Assembly (NCBI GenBank): GCA_945897515.1
Contig: CAMDFO010000017.1
Coordinates: 1 to 64,000 of the forward strand
DNA: 64,000 nucleotides
From: Rhodoplanes serenus
GTDB lineage: Bacteria; Pseudomonadota; Alphaproteobacteria; Rhizobiales; Xanthobacteraceae
Reading direction: 5' to 3'
Shown: positions 11,003 through 22,300 of the stretch, piece by piece
Position numbering within the stretch: position 1 is the stretch's first letter
Layout: each line of letters begins with the position of its first letter
Made by a program: the position numbers and the translations under genes
The notes under the pieces: model-generated
The model's input: only the letters and a program-made list of their open reading frames with translations
Databases searched by the model: none
What the model was told of the DNA's origin: nothing

Positions 11003-11725
11003 ATGAAAGCAACCCTCGATTTCGACCCCAAAACCGCGGCCAAGAAGCTGATGCGCGAGGCGCGTTCGGGTGCGCTCGCGACATTGATGACGGAATCAGG
11101 CGACCCCTATTGCTCGCTGGTGAATGTCGCGACCGCGCCCGACGGAGCGCCGCTGCTACTGATCTCGCAGCTCGCCGTGCACACCAGGAACATCCTGCGC
11201 GACCCGCGCGCCTCGCTGATGCTCGACGAGCGCAAGGCGGGCGACCCGCTGGAGGGTGCGCGCGTCATGCTGCAGGGGACCGCGGTCCGCACCGACAGCG
11301 ACGTTGCGCGCCGGCGCTATCTCTCGTACCAGCCGGAAGCCGAGATGTTTGCGGGCTTCAAGGATTTCGCGTTCTACGAGCTGAAGCTCAAGGGGGTGCA
11401 TCTGGTCGCAGGCTTCGGCCGCATCGTCGATCTCGCGCCTGTCGACGTGCTGACCGATCTTGCGGGCGCCGACGCGATGATCGAGGCCGAGCCCGGGGTG
11501 ATCGAGCATATGAACGCCGATCACGCCGAAACCTGCCGGCTCTATGCGACGAAGCTGCTCGGCGCGCCCGACGGCGCATGGCGTTGCGCCGGTTGCGATC
11601 CGGAGGGACTGGATTTGCAGGATGGCCGCACCGGCTTGCGTCTGCCGTTCCCACAGCGGGTGAATTCGCCCGGCGTACTGCGCGCGGTGCTCAAGCAGAT
11701 GGCGGATCAGGCGCGGGCGGCCTGA
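11003..11725 (+). CDS. HugZ-like / pyridoxamine 5'-phosphate oxidase-fold protein
   Basis: MKATLDFDPKTAAKKLMREARSGALATLMTESGDPYCSLVNVATAPDGAPLLLISQLAVHTRNILRDPRASLMLDE; C-term VIEHMNADHAETCRLYATKLLG (DUF2470-like). Confidence 0.85.
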   Translation: MKATLDFDPKTAAKKLMREARSGALATLMTESGDPYCSLVNVATAPDGAPLLLISQLAVHTRNILRDPRASLMLDERKAGDPLEGARVMLQGTAVRTDSDVARRRYLSYQPEAEMFAGFKDFAFYELKLKGVHLVAGFGRIVDLAPVDVLTDLAGADAMIEAEPGVIEHMNADHAETCRLYATKLLGAPDGAWRCAGCDPEGLDLQDGRTGLRLPFPQRVNSPGVLRAVLKQMADQARAA

Positions 11726-11825
11726 CGCCTATTTTCCGGTCCCACTGCTGCCCACGGATGGACGCACGCCGCGTCGTTGCGGCAGACTCCCGCTCAACCA
11801 GAAACTTATCGCCAGGGAGATCATC

Positions 11826-12845
11826 ATGCGCCGCCTGCTCACAGGCTTGCTGTTCGCGCTTGCCGCGACACCCGCCATCGCACAATCCAAAGAACCGATC
11901 GCGCTGCGCGATATGGGCTCGTTCCATGTCGGCGGCCGCATCATCGAGATCACCGGACAGCCGGTGAAGGAGGTCGTGTTCACGCCGGGCGGCGTGCCGG
12001 CCAAGGTCGATCCGAACGGCAAGTATCAGGTCGAGCAGATGTACGTGCAGTACTTCCTGCCGCAAAGCAAAAAAGGGAAGCTGCCGATCCTGCTGTGGCA
12101 CGGCGGTGGGCTTTCGGGCGTGACCTACGAGACCAAGCCCGACGGCGGCGACGGCTGGATGCACTATTTCATCCGCAAGGGTTGGGACACCTACGTATCC
12201 GACGCCATGGAGCGCGGCCGCTCTGGCTGGACCAGCACCTTCAAGGGCGATGCGATGGTGCTGCCGTTCGGCGACCCGTGGGAGCGCTTCCGCATGGGAC
12301 CGCCCGGATCGTGGAATGACGATCCATCCAAGCGTGGTTCGTATCCAGGAATGCAATTCCCCGCCGACGCCTATCCGCAGTTCATGAAACAGGGCGTGCC
12401 GCGCTGGGTCACCACCGACAACGAGATCGTCAAGGCCTACATCGAACTGGTCGACAAGATCTGTCCCTGCGTCGTGCTGGTGCACAGCCAGTCCGGCACC
12501 TTCGGCTACAAGGTGCTGGAGGCGCGGCCCGACAAGGTGAAGGCGCTGGTGGCTGTCGAGCCGACGCTCGGCGGCGACCGCAACAAGATCGAGTCGGTGA
12601 AGGGCACGCCGATCCTCGTCGTCATCGGCGACAACGCCAAGGAGCATCCGCGCTGGAAGACGATCCGCCAGAACAGCGTCAATTATCAGACCGCGTTCAA
12701 GGCGGCCGGCGGCAGTCTCGATCTCGTCGATCTGCCCGACGCCGGTCTCAAGGGCAACTCGCACATGGTGATGATGGACAAGAACAGCGACCAGGTCGCC
12801 GACCTGATCCAGAAATGGCTCGCCAGCAAAGGGCTGACGGATTGA
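11826..12845 (+). CDS. Secreted alpha/beta-hydrolase (esterase-like), paralog 1
   Basis: Signal peptide MRRLLTGLLFALAATPAIAQ; LPILLWHGGGLSGVTYETKPDGGDGWMHYFIRKGWDTYVSD; VLVHSQSGTFGYKVLEARPDKVKALVAVEP. Confidence 0.8.
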   Translation: MRRLLTGLLFALAATPAIAQSKEPIALRDMGSFHVGGRIIEITGQPVKEVVFTPGGVPAKVDPNGKYQVEQMYVQYFLPQSKKGKLPILLWHGGGLSGVTYETKPDGGDGWMHYFIRKGWDTYVSDAMERGRSGWTSTFKGDAMVLPFGDPWERFRMGPPGSWNDDPSKRGSYPGMQFPADAYPQFMKQGVPRWVTTDNEIVKAYIELVDKICPCVVLVHSQSGTFGYKVLEARPDKVKALVAVEPTLGGDRNKIESVKGTPILVVIGDNAKEHPRWKTIRQNSVNYQTAFKAAGGSLDLVDLPDAGLKGNSHMVMMDKNSDQVADLIQKWLASKGLTD

Positions 12846-12873
12846 TCGCCGCGTTGAACTCACGGAGGGGACG

Positions 12874-13905
12874 ATGAATCGCATCTTGATCGGCGCGGCG
12901 CTGGCCGTCGCTGCATTTTCCACCGCGCCTGCCTTCGCCGCCGAAGACATCGTGCTGCGCGGCATGGGCTCGTTTCATGTCGGCGGCCGGATCGCCGAGG
13001 TGAAGGGCAAGGAAGTGAAGATGATCCAGCGCCAGCCCGGCGGCCCGATGACCAAGCTCGATCCCAACGGCCAGTACATGGTCGAGCAGATGTACGTGCA
13101 GTTCTTCCTGCCGAAGAACCGGAAGGGCAAATATCCGCTGCTGATGTGGCACGGCGGCGGGCTCACCGGCGTCACCTTCGAGTCCACGCCGGACGGCCGC
13201 GACGGCTGGCTCAACTTCTTCGTCCGCAAGGGCTGGGACGTCTACAACTCGGATGCGGTCGAGCGCGGCCGCGCCGGGTTCGCCAATCCGGATGTCTGGG
13301 CCGACCAGCCGATCTTCCTGACCTATCAGGATCCGTATGAGCGCTTCCGCATCGGCGACGGCGTGGGATCCTGGGATGCCGATGCGGCCAAGCGGAAGCC
13401 GCTGGCCGGCACCGCGTTCCCGGTCGAGGCTTACGAGAACTACATGAAACAGGCGGTGCCGCGCTGGCTGTCCACCGACAAGGCGATCGTCGCCGGCTAT
13501 CTCGCGCTGGTCGATAAGATTTGCCCGTGCGTGATGCTGTTGCATAGCCAGGGCGGCACGTTCGGCTTCCAGGTAGCGGAGCAGCGCCCGGACAAGATCA
13601 AGGGCATCGTGGCGGTGGAGGCCGCGACCGCCGGCAATGTCGCCAACGCGCCGAAGCTGAAGAATGTGCCGGTGCTGCAAATCTTCGGCGACTACGTCGA
13701 CCAGCATCCGCGCTGGTCGACCTTCAAGAAGGTCGACATGGCCTACGGCGACGCGATCAAGGCCGCCGGCGGGACGGCCGACTGGATCAATCTTCCGGAC
13801 ATCGGCATCAAGGGCAATTCCCACATGCTGATGCAGGACAAGAACAGCGACCAGATCGCCGACGTCATCCAGAAGTGGCTGGTGAGCAAGGGCCTCTCCG
13901 ACTGA
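12874..13905 (+). CDS. Secreted alpha/beta-hydrolase (esterase-like), paralog 2
   Basis: Close paralog of the preceding gene: GMGSFHVGGRIAEVKGKEVK...YPLLMWHGGGLTGVTFESTPDGRDGWLNFFVRKGWDVYNSDAVERGR; LLHSQGGTFGFQV. Confidence 0.8.
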   Translation: MNRILIGAALAVAAFSTAPAFAAEDIVLRGMGSFHVGGRIAEVKGKEVKMIQRQPGGPMTKLDPNGQYMVEQMYVQFFLPKNRKGKYPLLMWHGGGLTGVTFESTPDGRDGWLNFFVRKGWDVYNSDAVERGRAGFANPDVWADQPIFLTYQDPYERFRIGDGVGSWDADAAKRKPLAGTAFPVEAYENYMKQAVPRWLSTDKAIVAGYLALVDKICPCVMLLHSQGGTFGFQVAEQRPDKIKGIVAVEAATAGNVANAPKLKNVPVLQIFGDYVDQHPRWSTFKKVDMAYGDAIKAAGGTADWINLPDIGIKGNSHMLMQDKNSDQIADVIQKWLVSKGLSD

Positions 13906-14088
13906 ATGTGTTGCACTGTTGCAGTGCAGCGAAACCGGGATCTGCCGGCCTGACGTTAACCCTTAGGGGTGTTTAGCCGCTGGCATGTGCATTTTGACCC
14001 ACTTCCATGCGGTCGTCGCCGATTCTGCGCGCTCTTGGGCCTTGGCAGGCGGCGCGTTGGCGACTATAGGTCCGCCCGTCAAAGGGGC

Positions 14089-14153
14089 TTGGGCTCAAAT
14101 CCCATCGGGAGGCCGTCCGAACGGCCTTGAGAATACGACCGCCGGAAACGGCG
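14089..14153 (+). promoter_or_regulatory. Potentially structured pckA 5' leader (three consecutive short hairpins)
   Basis: tggg-ctcaaat-ccca, aggccgt-ccga-acggcct and cgccg-gaaa-cggcg immediately upstream of the pckA RBS. Confidence 0.4.
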
Positions 14154-14176
14154 CCCGACGCGTGAGGAGGACTTTC

Positions 14177-15796
<1,620 letters not shown>

Positions 15797-15809
15797 TCCG
15801 CCCGCACTG

Positions 15810-15843
15810 AAATAAAGGGCGGCCATCGGCCGCCTTTTATTTC
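15810..15843 (+). terminator. Rho-independent terminator of pckA
   Basis: aaataaagggcggcc-atc-ggccgccttttattt: ~15-bp stem with one mismatch, ending in a T-rich tract. Confidence 0.85.
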
Positions 15844-16096
15844 TTCGGTTGTAGCCAGCACGATTGTTGCGGCGCGAATTCCAAAACCAGACATGACGCT
15901 GCTCCTGCGTCGCCCGGACTTATCAACGTGCGAACTGTGGCTTTGTTCGTCCGCTTAGCGAATCTTGCATGCGCGCATTCGCGCAGGGCATTCATCGGCG
16001 GTTCATCGAAGGGCATCGGCTGTTTCGCTACCGTCGACACGGCAACGGCGAGTGCATAAAACATCGCAGCCGGCCGCACCCGGTTTGGAGGATGAC

Positions 16097-16153
16097 ATGC
16101 AGACGCTGTGCCTGGACCGCGACGGCCCGGAAATTTCCGGACGCGCGGCCTGA
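16097..16153 (+). other. 18-aa candidate leader/upstream ORF (MQTLCLDRDGPEISGRAA)
   Basis: RBS-like ggagg 6 nt before ATG; TGA ends 2 nt before the ATG of the downstream oxidoreductase. Confidence 0.3.
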
Positions 16154-16155
16154 TC

Positions 16156-17253
16156 ATGCAAGTCCTCGTCGTTGGCGCCGGGATCGTCGGGCTTGCGGTG
16201 GCGCGCGCCGCCGCGCTCGCCGGCCATGACGTGATCGTCGCCGAGGCGACGCGCGGCATTGGCAACGGGGTGTCGTCGCGCAACAGCGAGGTGATCCACG
16301 GCGGCATGTATTACCCGACCGGATCGCTGCGCGCCGAGCACTGTCCGCGCGGCCGGCGGATGCTCTATGACTTCTGCGCCTCGCACGGCGTGCCGCATCG
16401 CAAGTGCGGCAAGCTGATCGTCGCCACCGAGGACGCCGAGATTGCGAAGATGGAAGCGATCCTCACGCAGGGCCAGGCCAACGGCGTGGAGGGTCTGGAG
16501 CTGATTGAATGCGCCAAGGCGCGCGCGATGGAGCCGGCGCTCAACTGCGTGGCGGCGGTCTGGTCGCCGGAGACCGGCATCATCGACAGCCACGCGCTGA
16601 TGAATGCCTATCGCGGCGACCTCGAAGACCGCGGCGGGATGATCGCGTTCGCCACGCCGATCGAGCGGCTCATTCCGGTGCAGGGTGGCTGGAGCGTGCG
16701 CTTCGGCGGCACCGAGCCGGGCACCTTCGAGGTCGACGCGGTGGTCAACTCGGCGGGGCTCGGCGCGCAGGCGCTCGCCCGCAACACCGAGGATTATCCG
16801 GAGGAGCGCGTGCCGCGGCTGGTGCTCGCGCGCGGCAATTACTTCGGCTACGCGGGACGGCCGGCGTTCTCGCGGCTGATCTATCCGGCGCCGCGCATCG
16901 ACGGCGGGCTCGGCACCCACGTGACGCTCGACCTCGCCGGCCGCATGCGCTTCGGCCCCGACGTCGAATGGATCGATGAGGAAAATTACAACGTCAATCC
17001 GGAACGCGCGAAGTCGTTCTATGCCAGCATCCGCCGCTACTGGCCGGCGCTGCCGGACGACACGCTCAATCCCGACTACGCCGGCATCCGGCCTAAGCTG
17101 ACCGGTCCGGGCGAGCCGGCGGCCGATTTCATGATCGAAGGGCCGGCGCAGCACGGCCTGCCGCGGCTGGTGCACATGTTCGGGATCGAGTCGCCGGGGC
17201 TGACGTCGTCGCCGTCGCTCGCCGAACTGGTGATTGCGAGCCTGGGCGACTGA
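16156..17253 (+). CDS. FAD-dependent oxidoreductase, L-2-hydroxyglutarate oxidase (LhgO)-like
   Basis: MQVLVVGAGIVGLAVARAAALAGHDVIVAEATRGIGNGVSSRNSEVIHGGMYYPTGSLRAEHCPRGRRMLYDFC. Confidence 0.85.
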   Translation: MQVLVVGAGIVGLAVARAAALAGHDVIVAEATRGIGNGVSSRNSEVIHGGMYYPTGSLRAEHCPRGRRMLYDFCASHGVPHRKCGKLIVATEDAEIAKMEAILTQGQANGVEGLELIECAKARAMEPALNCVAAVWSPETGIIDSHALMNAYRGDLEDRGGMIAFATPIERLIPVQGGWSVRFGGTEPGTFEVDAVVNSAGLGAQALARNTEDYPEERVPRLVLARGNYFGYAGRPAFSRLIYPAPRIDGGLGTHVTLDLAGRMRFGPDVEWIDEENYNVNPERAKSFYASIRRYWPALPDDTLNPDYAGIRPKLTGPGEPAADFMIEGPAQHGLPRLVHMFGIESPGLTSSPSLAELVIASLGD

Positions 17254-17266
17254 CGATGAACTTGGT

Positions 17267-18022
17267 TTAGCGGTAGCTCTGCGCGGCCCGGCGGCGATCG
17301 CGGCGCGTGGCGGTGCCGGTGGTGTCGTCGACGACCGGCGTCACCTTCTTGGGCTCAGGATTGGGCGTCACCTTGATTTCCGAAAGACGCTTGGCCCACT
17401 GGCTCGACGACGCGCTGATCGGGGTGAACTCCGCGGTCTTGGACCGGCCGTTGATGCCCTTGTAGGTCGCCAGCCCGTCGGCGGTCGCGACGATGTCGCC
17501 CGCCCGCAGTGTCGGATCGGATGCGAGATCGACGCGCGCCAGGCCCAAAGCGTCCTTGCCGTTGCAGGTGCAGTTGTCGACCACGCGCTCGCGATAGACG
17601 AAGGCGTTGTCGAGATCGGCGTAGCGCGTGCCGTTGGAGGCGACCGCATGGTCGATCTTGCTGCCGTTGAACACCATCGTCTTGCTCGCCGGGCAGAATG
17701 ACTTGCACAGCTCGACCGAGGTGGCCGACGAATGTCGCTGCAGCGGGAAGAAGCGGCCATCGCAGGTCCGCACGCAGTACGCTGTGCCGCCGCCGCCGTA
17801 TTCACCGGAGCGGGGCCGATCGCTGCCGCCGAACAGGCCGAGCGGATCCACGAACGAGCTGGTTTGCGACGGAAGCGGCGCCGGGGCGCGACGGCTGAAG
17901 CCGCCGAACAGCGCCTCGAACAGGCCCTGCGCGGACGCCGGCTGCACCGGCGCCAGCGCCGACAGCGCAAGCGCGGCAACCGCTAGTCCGATCACACGGT
18001 GCGTGGCTCGACGACGAAACAC
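17267..18022 (-). CDS. DUF2865 domain-containing secreted protein
   Basis: GTG start; signal-like [98 protein letters not shown] (Cys pattern of DUF2865). Confidence 0.75.
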   Translation of the reverse strand: MFRRRATHRVIGLAVAALALSALAPVQPASAQGLFEALFGGFSRRAPAPLPSQTSSFVDPLGLFGGSDRPRSGEYGGGGTAYCVRTCDGRFFPLQRHSSATSVELCKSFCPASKTMVFNGSKIDHAVASNGTRYADLDNAFVYRERVVDNCTCNGKDALGLARVDLASDPTLRAGDIVATADGLATYKGINGRSKTAEFTPISASSSQWAKRLSEIKVTPNPEPKKVTPVVDDTTGTATRRDRRRAAQSYR

Positions 18023-18433
18023 GAAAACGCCTCCCAAAGTACGCGGGACATCCACGCACTGCACCCAACAAACGCCCCGCAACCGCAAAAGGTTGCAGCA
18101 CTCGATATTTGGTCGCGCCAAGGCCGCGAAAGGTTCAGGGGTCGACCCTAGGGAGCAAAGATAAACAAGGGCTGACCTCGGCCTTTTCAATGTGCGGCGG
18201 AAAAAGCTCATGATTTGTGGCCAATCAGGAGCGGCGCCACCACACGTAGACGTGAGCCAAACCAGCGCGATCGGGGTCACGCCGGCCCGCAACGGAATAT
18301 TATCCACGATCGCAGCAGGCGCCGCCGCGTTTTGCAGACTGGCATGATCCATGAGTGTCGCGCCGCAAATGCGACTTGGCGGCGCAGCTTTGCGATGAGA
18401 CACTGCGCGCAACAAGAACGTGGGGAGGTTGCC

Positions 18434-18913
18434 GTGAGCCAGCTTCGATTTTCAAATCCGTCGAGCATCCCGGCGCCGCGCGGCTACACCCAGACGGTGA
18501 TTGCGACCGGCCCCGGCCAGACCGTCTATGTCGCGGGTCAGCTCGGGATGACGCCGGACGGAAAGTTCGCAGGTGTGCCCGGCGACTTCCGTGCCCAGGC
18601 GGTGCAGTGCTTCGAGAATCTGAAGCTCGCGCTCGCCGCGGCGGGGGCGACCTTCAACGACGTGGCCCGCATCACCAACTACTTCATCGACATGACGCAT
18701 CTGCCGATCTTCTTCGAGGTGCGCGACAAGTACGTGAACACCAAGTCGCCGCCGGCCTCGACGGCAATCGAGGTTCGCAAGCTGGCGCGCGACGGCGCGC
18801 TGTTCGAGATCGAGGCGATTGCGGTGCTGCCGCCGGCGACGGCGCGGGCGGCCAGGCGCGGCAAGGTTGCGAAGGTCAGGAAGCCGGTTCGGGCCACCCG
18901 CAAACGACGCTGA
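18434..18913 (+). CDS. RidA family (YjgF/YER057c/UK114) protein
   Basis: GTG start; GYTQTVIATGPGQTVYVAGQLGMTPDGKFAG...AQAVQCFENLKLALAAAGATFNDVARITNYFIDMTHLPIF. Confidence 0.88.
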   Translation: MSQLRFSNPSSIPAPRGYTQTVIATGPGQTVYVAGQLGMTPDGKFAGVPGDFRAQAVQCFENLKLALAAAGATFNDVARITNYFIDMTHLPIFFEVRDKYVNTKSPPASTAIEVRKLARDGALFEIEAIAVLPPATARAARRGKVAKVRKPVRATRKRR

Positions 18914-19064
18914 GCATGCGCGCGCCGTTCGGCAATTTTGTCGGCGAAAGCACGCGGAGCGTTCGGCCGCGGCCTGGAGAGCATCCCTGAGACGCTGGGC
19001 CACATTGTGACCCGGCGCCAATCGGAGTATCATCCAACGGGGCGCATTTTCATCTCACTGGGGA

Positions 19065-19265
19065 ATGACAATGAGCGATCAGGAAGACGGCAAGTCCGAA
19101 GACAAGAAGATCAAGAGCGAAGAGCGTGGAATGTTGATCTTCACCATCGTCGTGGTGCTGATTATCGCTGCCGGAGCTGGCTTGAACAAAATCTACCACA
19201 CACCGAGCGATACGCAGCTCGAACTGAGCTCGTCGAACCGCGGCGCGGCGCCATCCGGGCGATAG
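19065..19265 (+). CDS. Small single-TM hypothetical protein
   Basis: 66 aa: charged N-term DQEDGKSEDKKIKSEERG then MLIFTIVVVLIIAAGAGL; RBS-like gggga upstream. Confidence 0.55.
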   Translation: MTMSDQEDGKSEDKKIKSEERGMLIFTIVVVLIIAAGAGLNKIYHTPSDTQLELSSSNRGAAPSGR

Positions 19266-19337
19266 TTGCGTTCCCTGCAGGCGGCGAGCGTTTGACTCAC
19301 GAGGTTGAGTCACGCGCGGCCTTTTTGTTGCATTGGG

Positions 19338-19376
19338 CATGATCGGAAAACCGGTTACGGGTTTTCCCGATCATGC
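19338..19376. repeat. Rhizobiales-type palindromic repeat gcatgatcggaaaacc...gggttttcccgatcatgc
   Basis: Near-perfect inverted repeat between convergent genes; abuts the polA stop codon at 19377-19379. Confidence 0.8.
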
Positions 19377-22300
19377 CTAGTGCGCCTCGTCCCAGTTCTG
19401 CGCGGCGCGGGCGTCAACTTGCAACGGCACCGACAGCGACACCGCTGGCATCGGCGCGCCCTCCATCACCGTCTTGATCACCGGCAGGGTCTTGGCGACC
19501 TCGTCCTCCGGCACCTCGAAGATCAATTCGTCATGCACCTGCAGCAGCATCTGGGCGCGCAACTTCGCCTTGTCCAGCGCCGGCTCGATCTTGATCATGG
19601 CGCGGCGGATGATGTCGGCGGCCGAGCCTTGCAGGCGCGCGTTGATAGCGGCGCGCTCGTTGAAAGCGCGCAGCGACGGATTGCTGGCCTTGATGTCGGG
19701 ATAGTGCGCCTTGCGCCCGAACAGCGTCAGCACGTAGCCGTTGGCGCGGCAGAATTCCTTGGTCTCATCCATGTAGTCGCGGATGCCGGGGAAGCGCTCG
19801 AAGTATTTCTTGATGTAGGCGCCGGCTTCCTCGCGCGCGATGGCGAGCTGATTGGCCAGCCCGAACGCCGAGATGCCGTAGATGATGCCGAAGTTGATCG
19901 CCTTGGCGCGTCGGCGGACGTCGGCGGGCATGTCCTTGACCGGCACGCCGAACATTTCGGACGCGGTCAAGGCGTGAATGTCGATGCCGTCGCGGAACGC
20001 GGTCTTCAGTTGCGGAATGTCGGCGATCTCGGCGAGCAACCGCAATTCGATCTGCGAGTAGTCCGCGGAAACCAGCTTCATGCCGGGCGCGGCGATGAAA
20101 GCCTTGCGGATTTTTCGGCCTTCCTCGGTGCGGATCGGGATGTTCTGTAGGTTCGGCTCCGACGACGAAAGCCGGCCGGTGCTGGTGGAAGCAAGCGCGT
20201 AGCTGGTGTGCACGCGGTGGGTGTCGGGATTGACGTAGTTCGGCAGCGCGTCGGTATAGGTCGAGCGCAGCTTCGAGACCTGACGCCAGTCCAGGATTTT
20301 CCGTGGCAGCTCGTGGCCCTGCTCGGCCAGTTCTTCCAGCGCTCGCGCGCCGGTCGCCCACTGGCCGGTCTTGGTCTTGGTGCCGCCCGGCAGGCCCATC
20401 TGGCCGAACAGAATATCGCCGAGTTGCTTCGGACTGCCGGGATTAACGGTCGCGCCGGCGATCGTGTTGATTTCGTGCTCGACGGCGGCCTGCTTCTGCG
20501 CGAACTCGCCGGACAGCCGCGACAGCACCTGGCGGTTGATCGAGATGCCACGCCGCTCCATGCGCGCGAGCACCGGCAGCAGCGGACGCTCCAGGGTCTC
20601 GTACACGCTGGTCACCTGGTCGACCGGCATGCGCGCTTTCAGCACATGCCAAAGCCGCAGCGTCATGTCGGCTTGTTCGGCGGCGTATTCGCCGGCCTTT
20701 TCGATGGTGACGGCGTCGAACGCGACCGCGGACTTGCCGGAGCCGGTGACCTGCGTGACCGGGATGGACTGGTGGCCCAGCCAGCGCTCCGCCAGTTCGT
20801 CGAGATCGTGGCCACCCTTGCCGGCGTCCAGCGCGTAGGAAATCAGCATGGGGTCGGCGCAGGCGCGCATTTCGATGCCGCGCAGCGCCAGGATCAGCCA
20901 GCCGTATTTGAGATTGTGCGCCACCTTGAGAATCGCCGGGCTTTCCAGCATCGGCCGCAGCGCATCGAGCGCGGCCTGCTCCGGAATCTGACCGGCGCGC
21001 AGTTTGGATTCCGGGACGAACAGGTCGCTGCCGTCCGCTCCGCCCCGGTCGCGGTGGCCGAGCGGCACGTAGCACGCCTCGTTCGGTCCGGCCGCCAGCG
21101 AAACGCCGCAGACCTGCGCGCGCATCGGATCGGGATCGGTGGAGTGAACGTTGATCGCGATCGCGCCGGTATCGTGTGCGCGGGCGATCCAGGCGTTCAG
21201 CCGGTCGAGCGTGCGGACGGTCTCGTATTTCGAACGGTCGATCGCGACAGCCCTGGCTGCGGCGAGCGCAGCAGCGGCGAGTTCGTGCGGCGTGAAGACG
21301 GCGGACGGCTGCTCTCGCCCCGCGGCCGGTGCGCTCCCTCTCCCGCTTGCGGGGGAGGGTTGGGGAGGGGGTGCAAACAGGTCGAGGGTCGCCGCTGGCC
21401 CCCTCCCGGCCTCCCCCGCAAGCGGGGGAGGAGAAGACAGCGCCGGCGGCGGGCTGGTAATCGCGATCTCGCCTGAGACCAATTTCGCGTCCGCCTCCAC
21501 CGACGCAATGTCGATCTTCGCCACCTCGGCGATGCGGCGCGTCAGGGTGGTGAATTCCATCGCCTTGAGGAATGCGATCAGGCGTCGATAGTCGGGCTCG
21601 TGGACCGCGAGATCGTCCACCGGCACATCGAGCGCCACCTGCTGGTCAAGCGTGACGAGTCGCTTGGAAAGCCGCGCCTTGTCAGCATTGTCGATCAGCG
21701 TCTGCCGGCGCTTGTCCTGCTTGATCTCGCCGGCGCGAGCCAGCAGCGTTTCCAGATCGCCGTATTCGATGATGAGCTGCGCCGCGGTCTTGACGCCGAT
21801 GCCGGGCACGCCTGGAACGTTGTCGGAGGAGTCGCCGATCAGCGACTGCACCTCGATCACCTTGTCCGGACCAACGCCGAACTTCTCCACCACCTCGGCG
21901 TGGCCGATGCGCTTGTCCTTCATGGTGTCGTAGAGCTGGACTGTGTCGCAGACGAGCTGCATCAAGTCTTTGTCTGACGACACGATGGTGGTGGTGGCCT
22001 TGGCCTCGCAGGCGAGTCGCGTGTAGGTCGCGATCAGGTCGTCGGCCTCGAATCCGGCCTGCTCCAGGCACGGGATGTCGAAGGCGTGGACCGCCTCGCG
22101 GATCAATGGGAATTGCGGAATCAGGTCGTCCGGCGGCGCCGAGCGGTTGGCCTTGTACTCGGTGTACATCTCGCTGCGGAAGGTCTTCTCGGACTTGTCG
22201 AACACCACCGCCAGATGGGTGGGTTTATTGTCCGGCGGCATGTCGCAGAGCAGCTTCCACAGCATGTTGCAGAAGCCGAGCACGGCGTTGACCTGCAGCC

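Noticed and set aside
13912-13928. Inverted repeat TGCACTG-TTG-CAGTGCA after hydrolase paralog 2 as an operator
   Set aside because: Short and isolated with no second copy seen; could be a chance hairpin, so not promoted to a finding.
21197-21508. Candidate CRISPR because of repeated palindromes in polA
   Set aside because: Only two inverted copies, no regular spacers; a palindromic repeat pair rather than an array.
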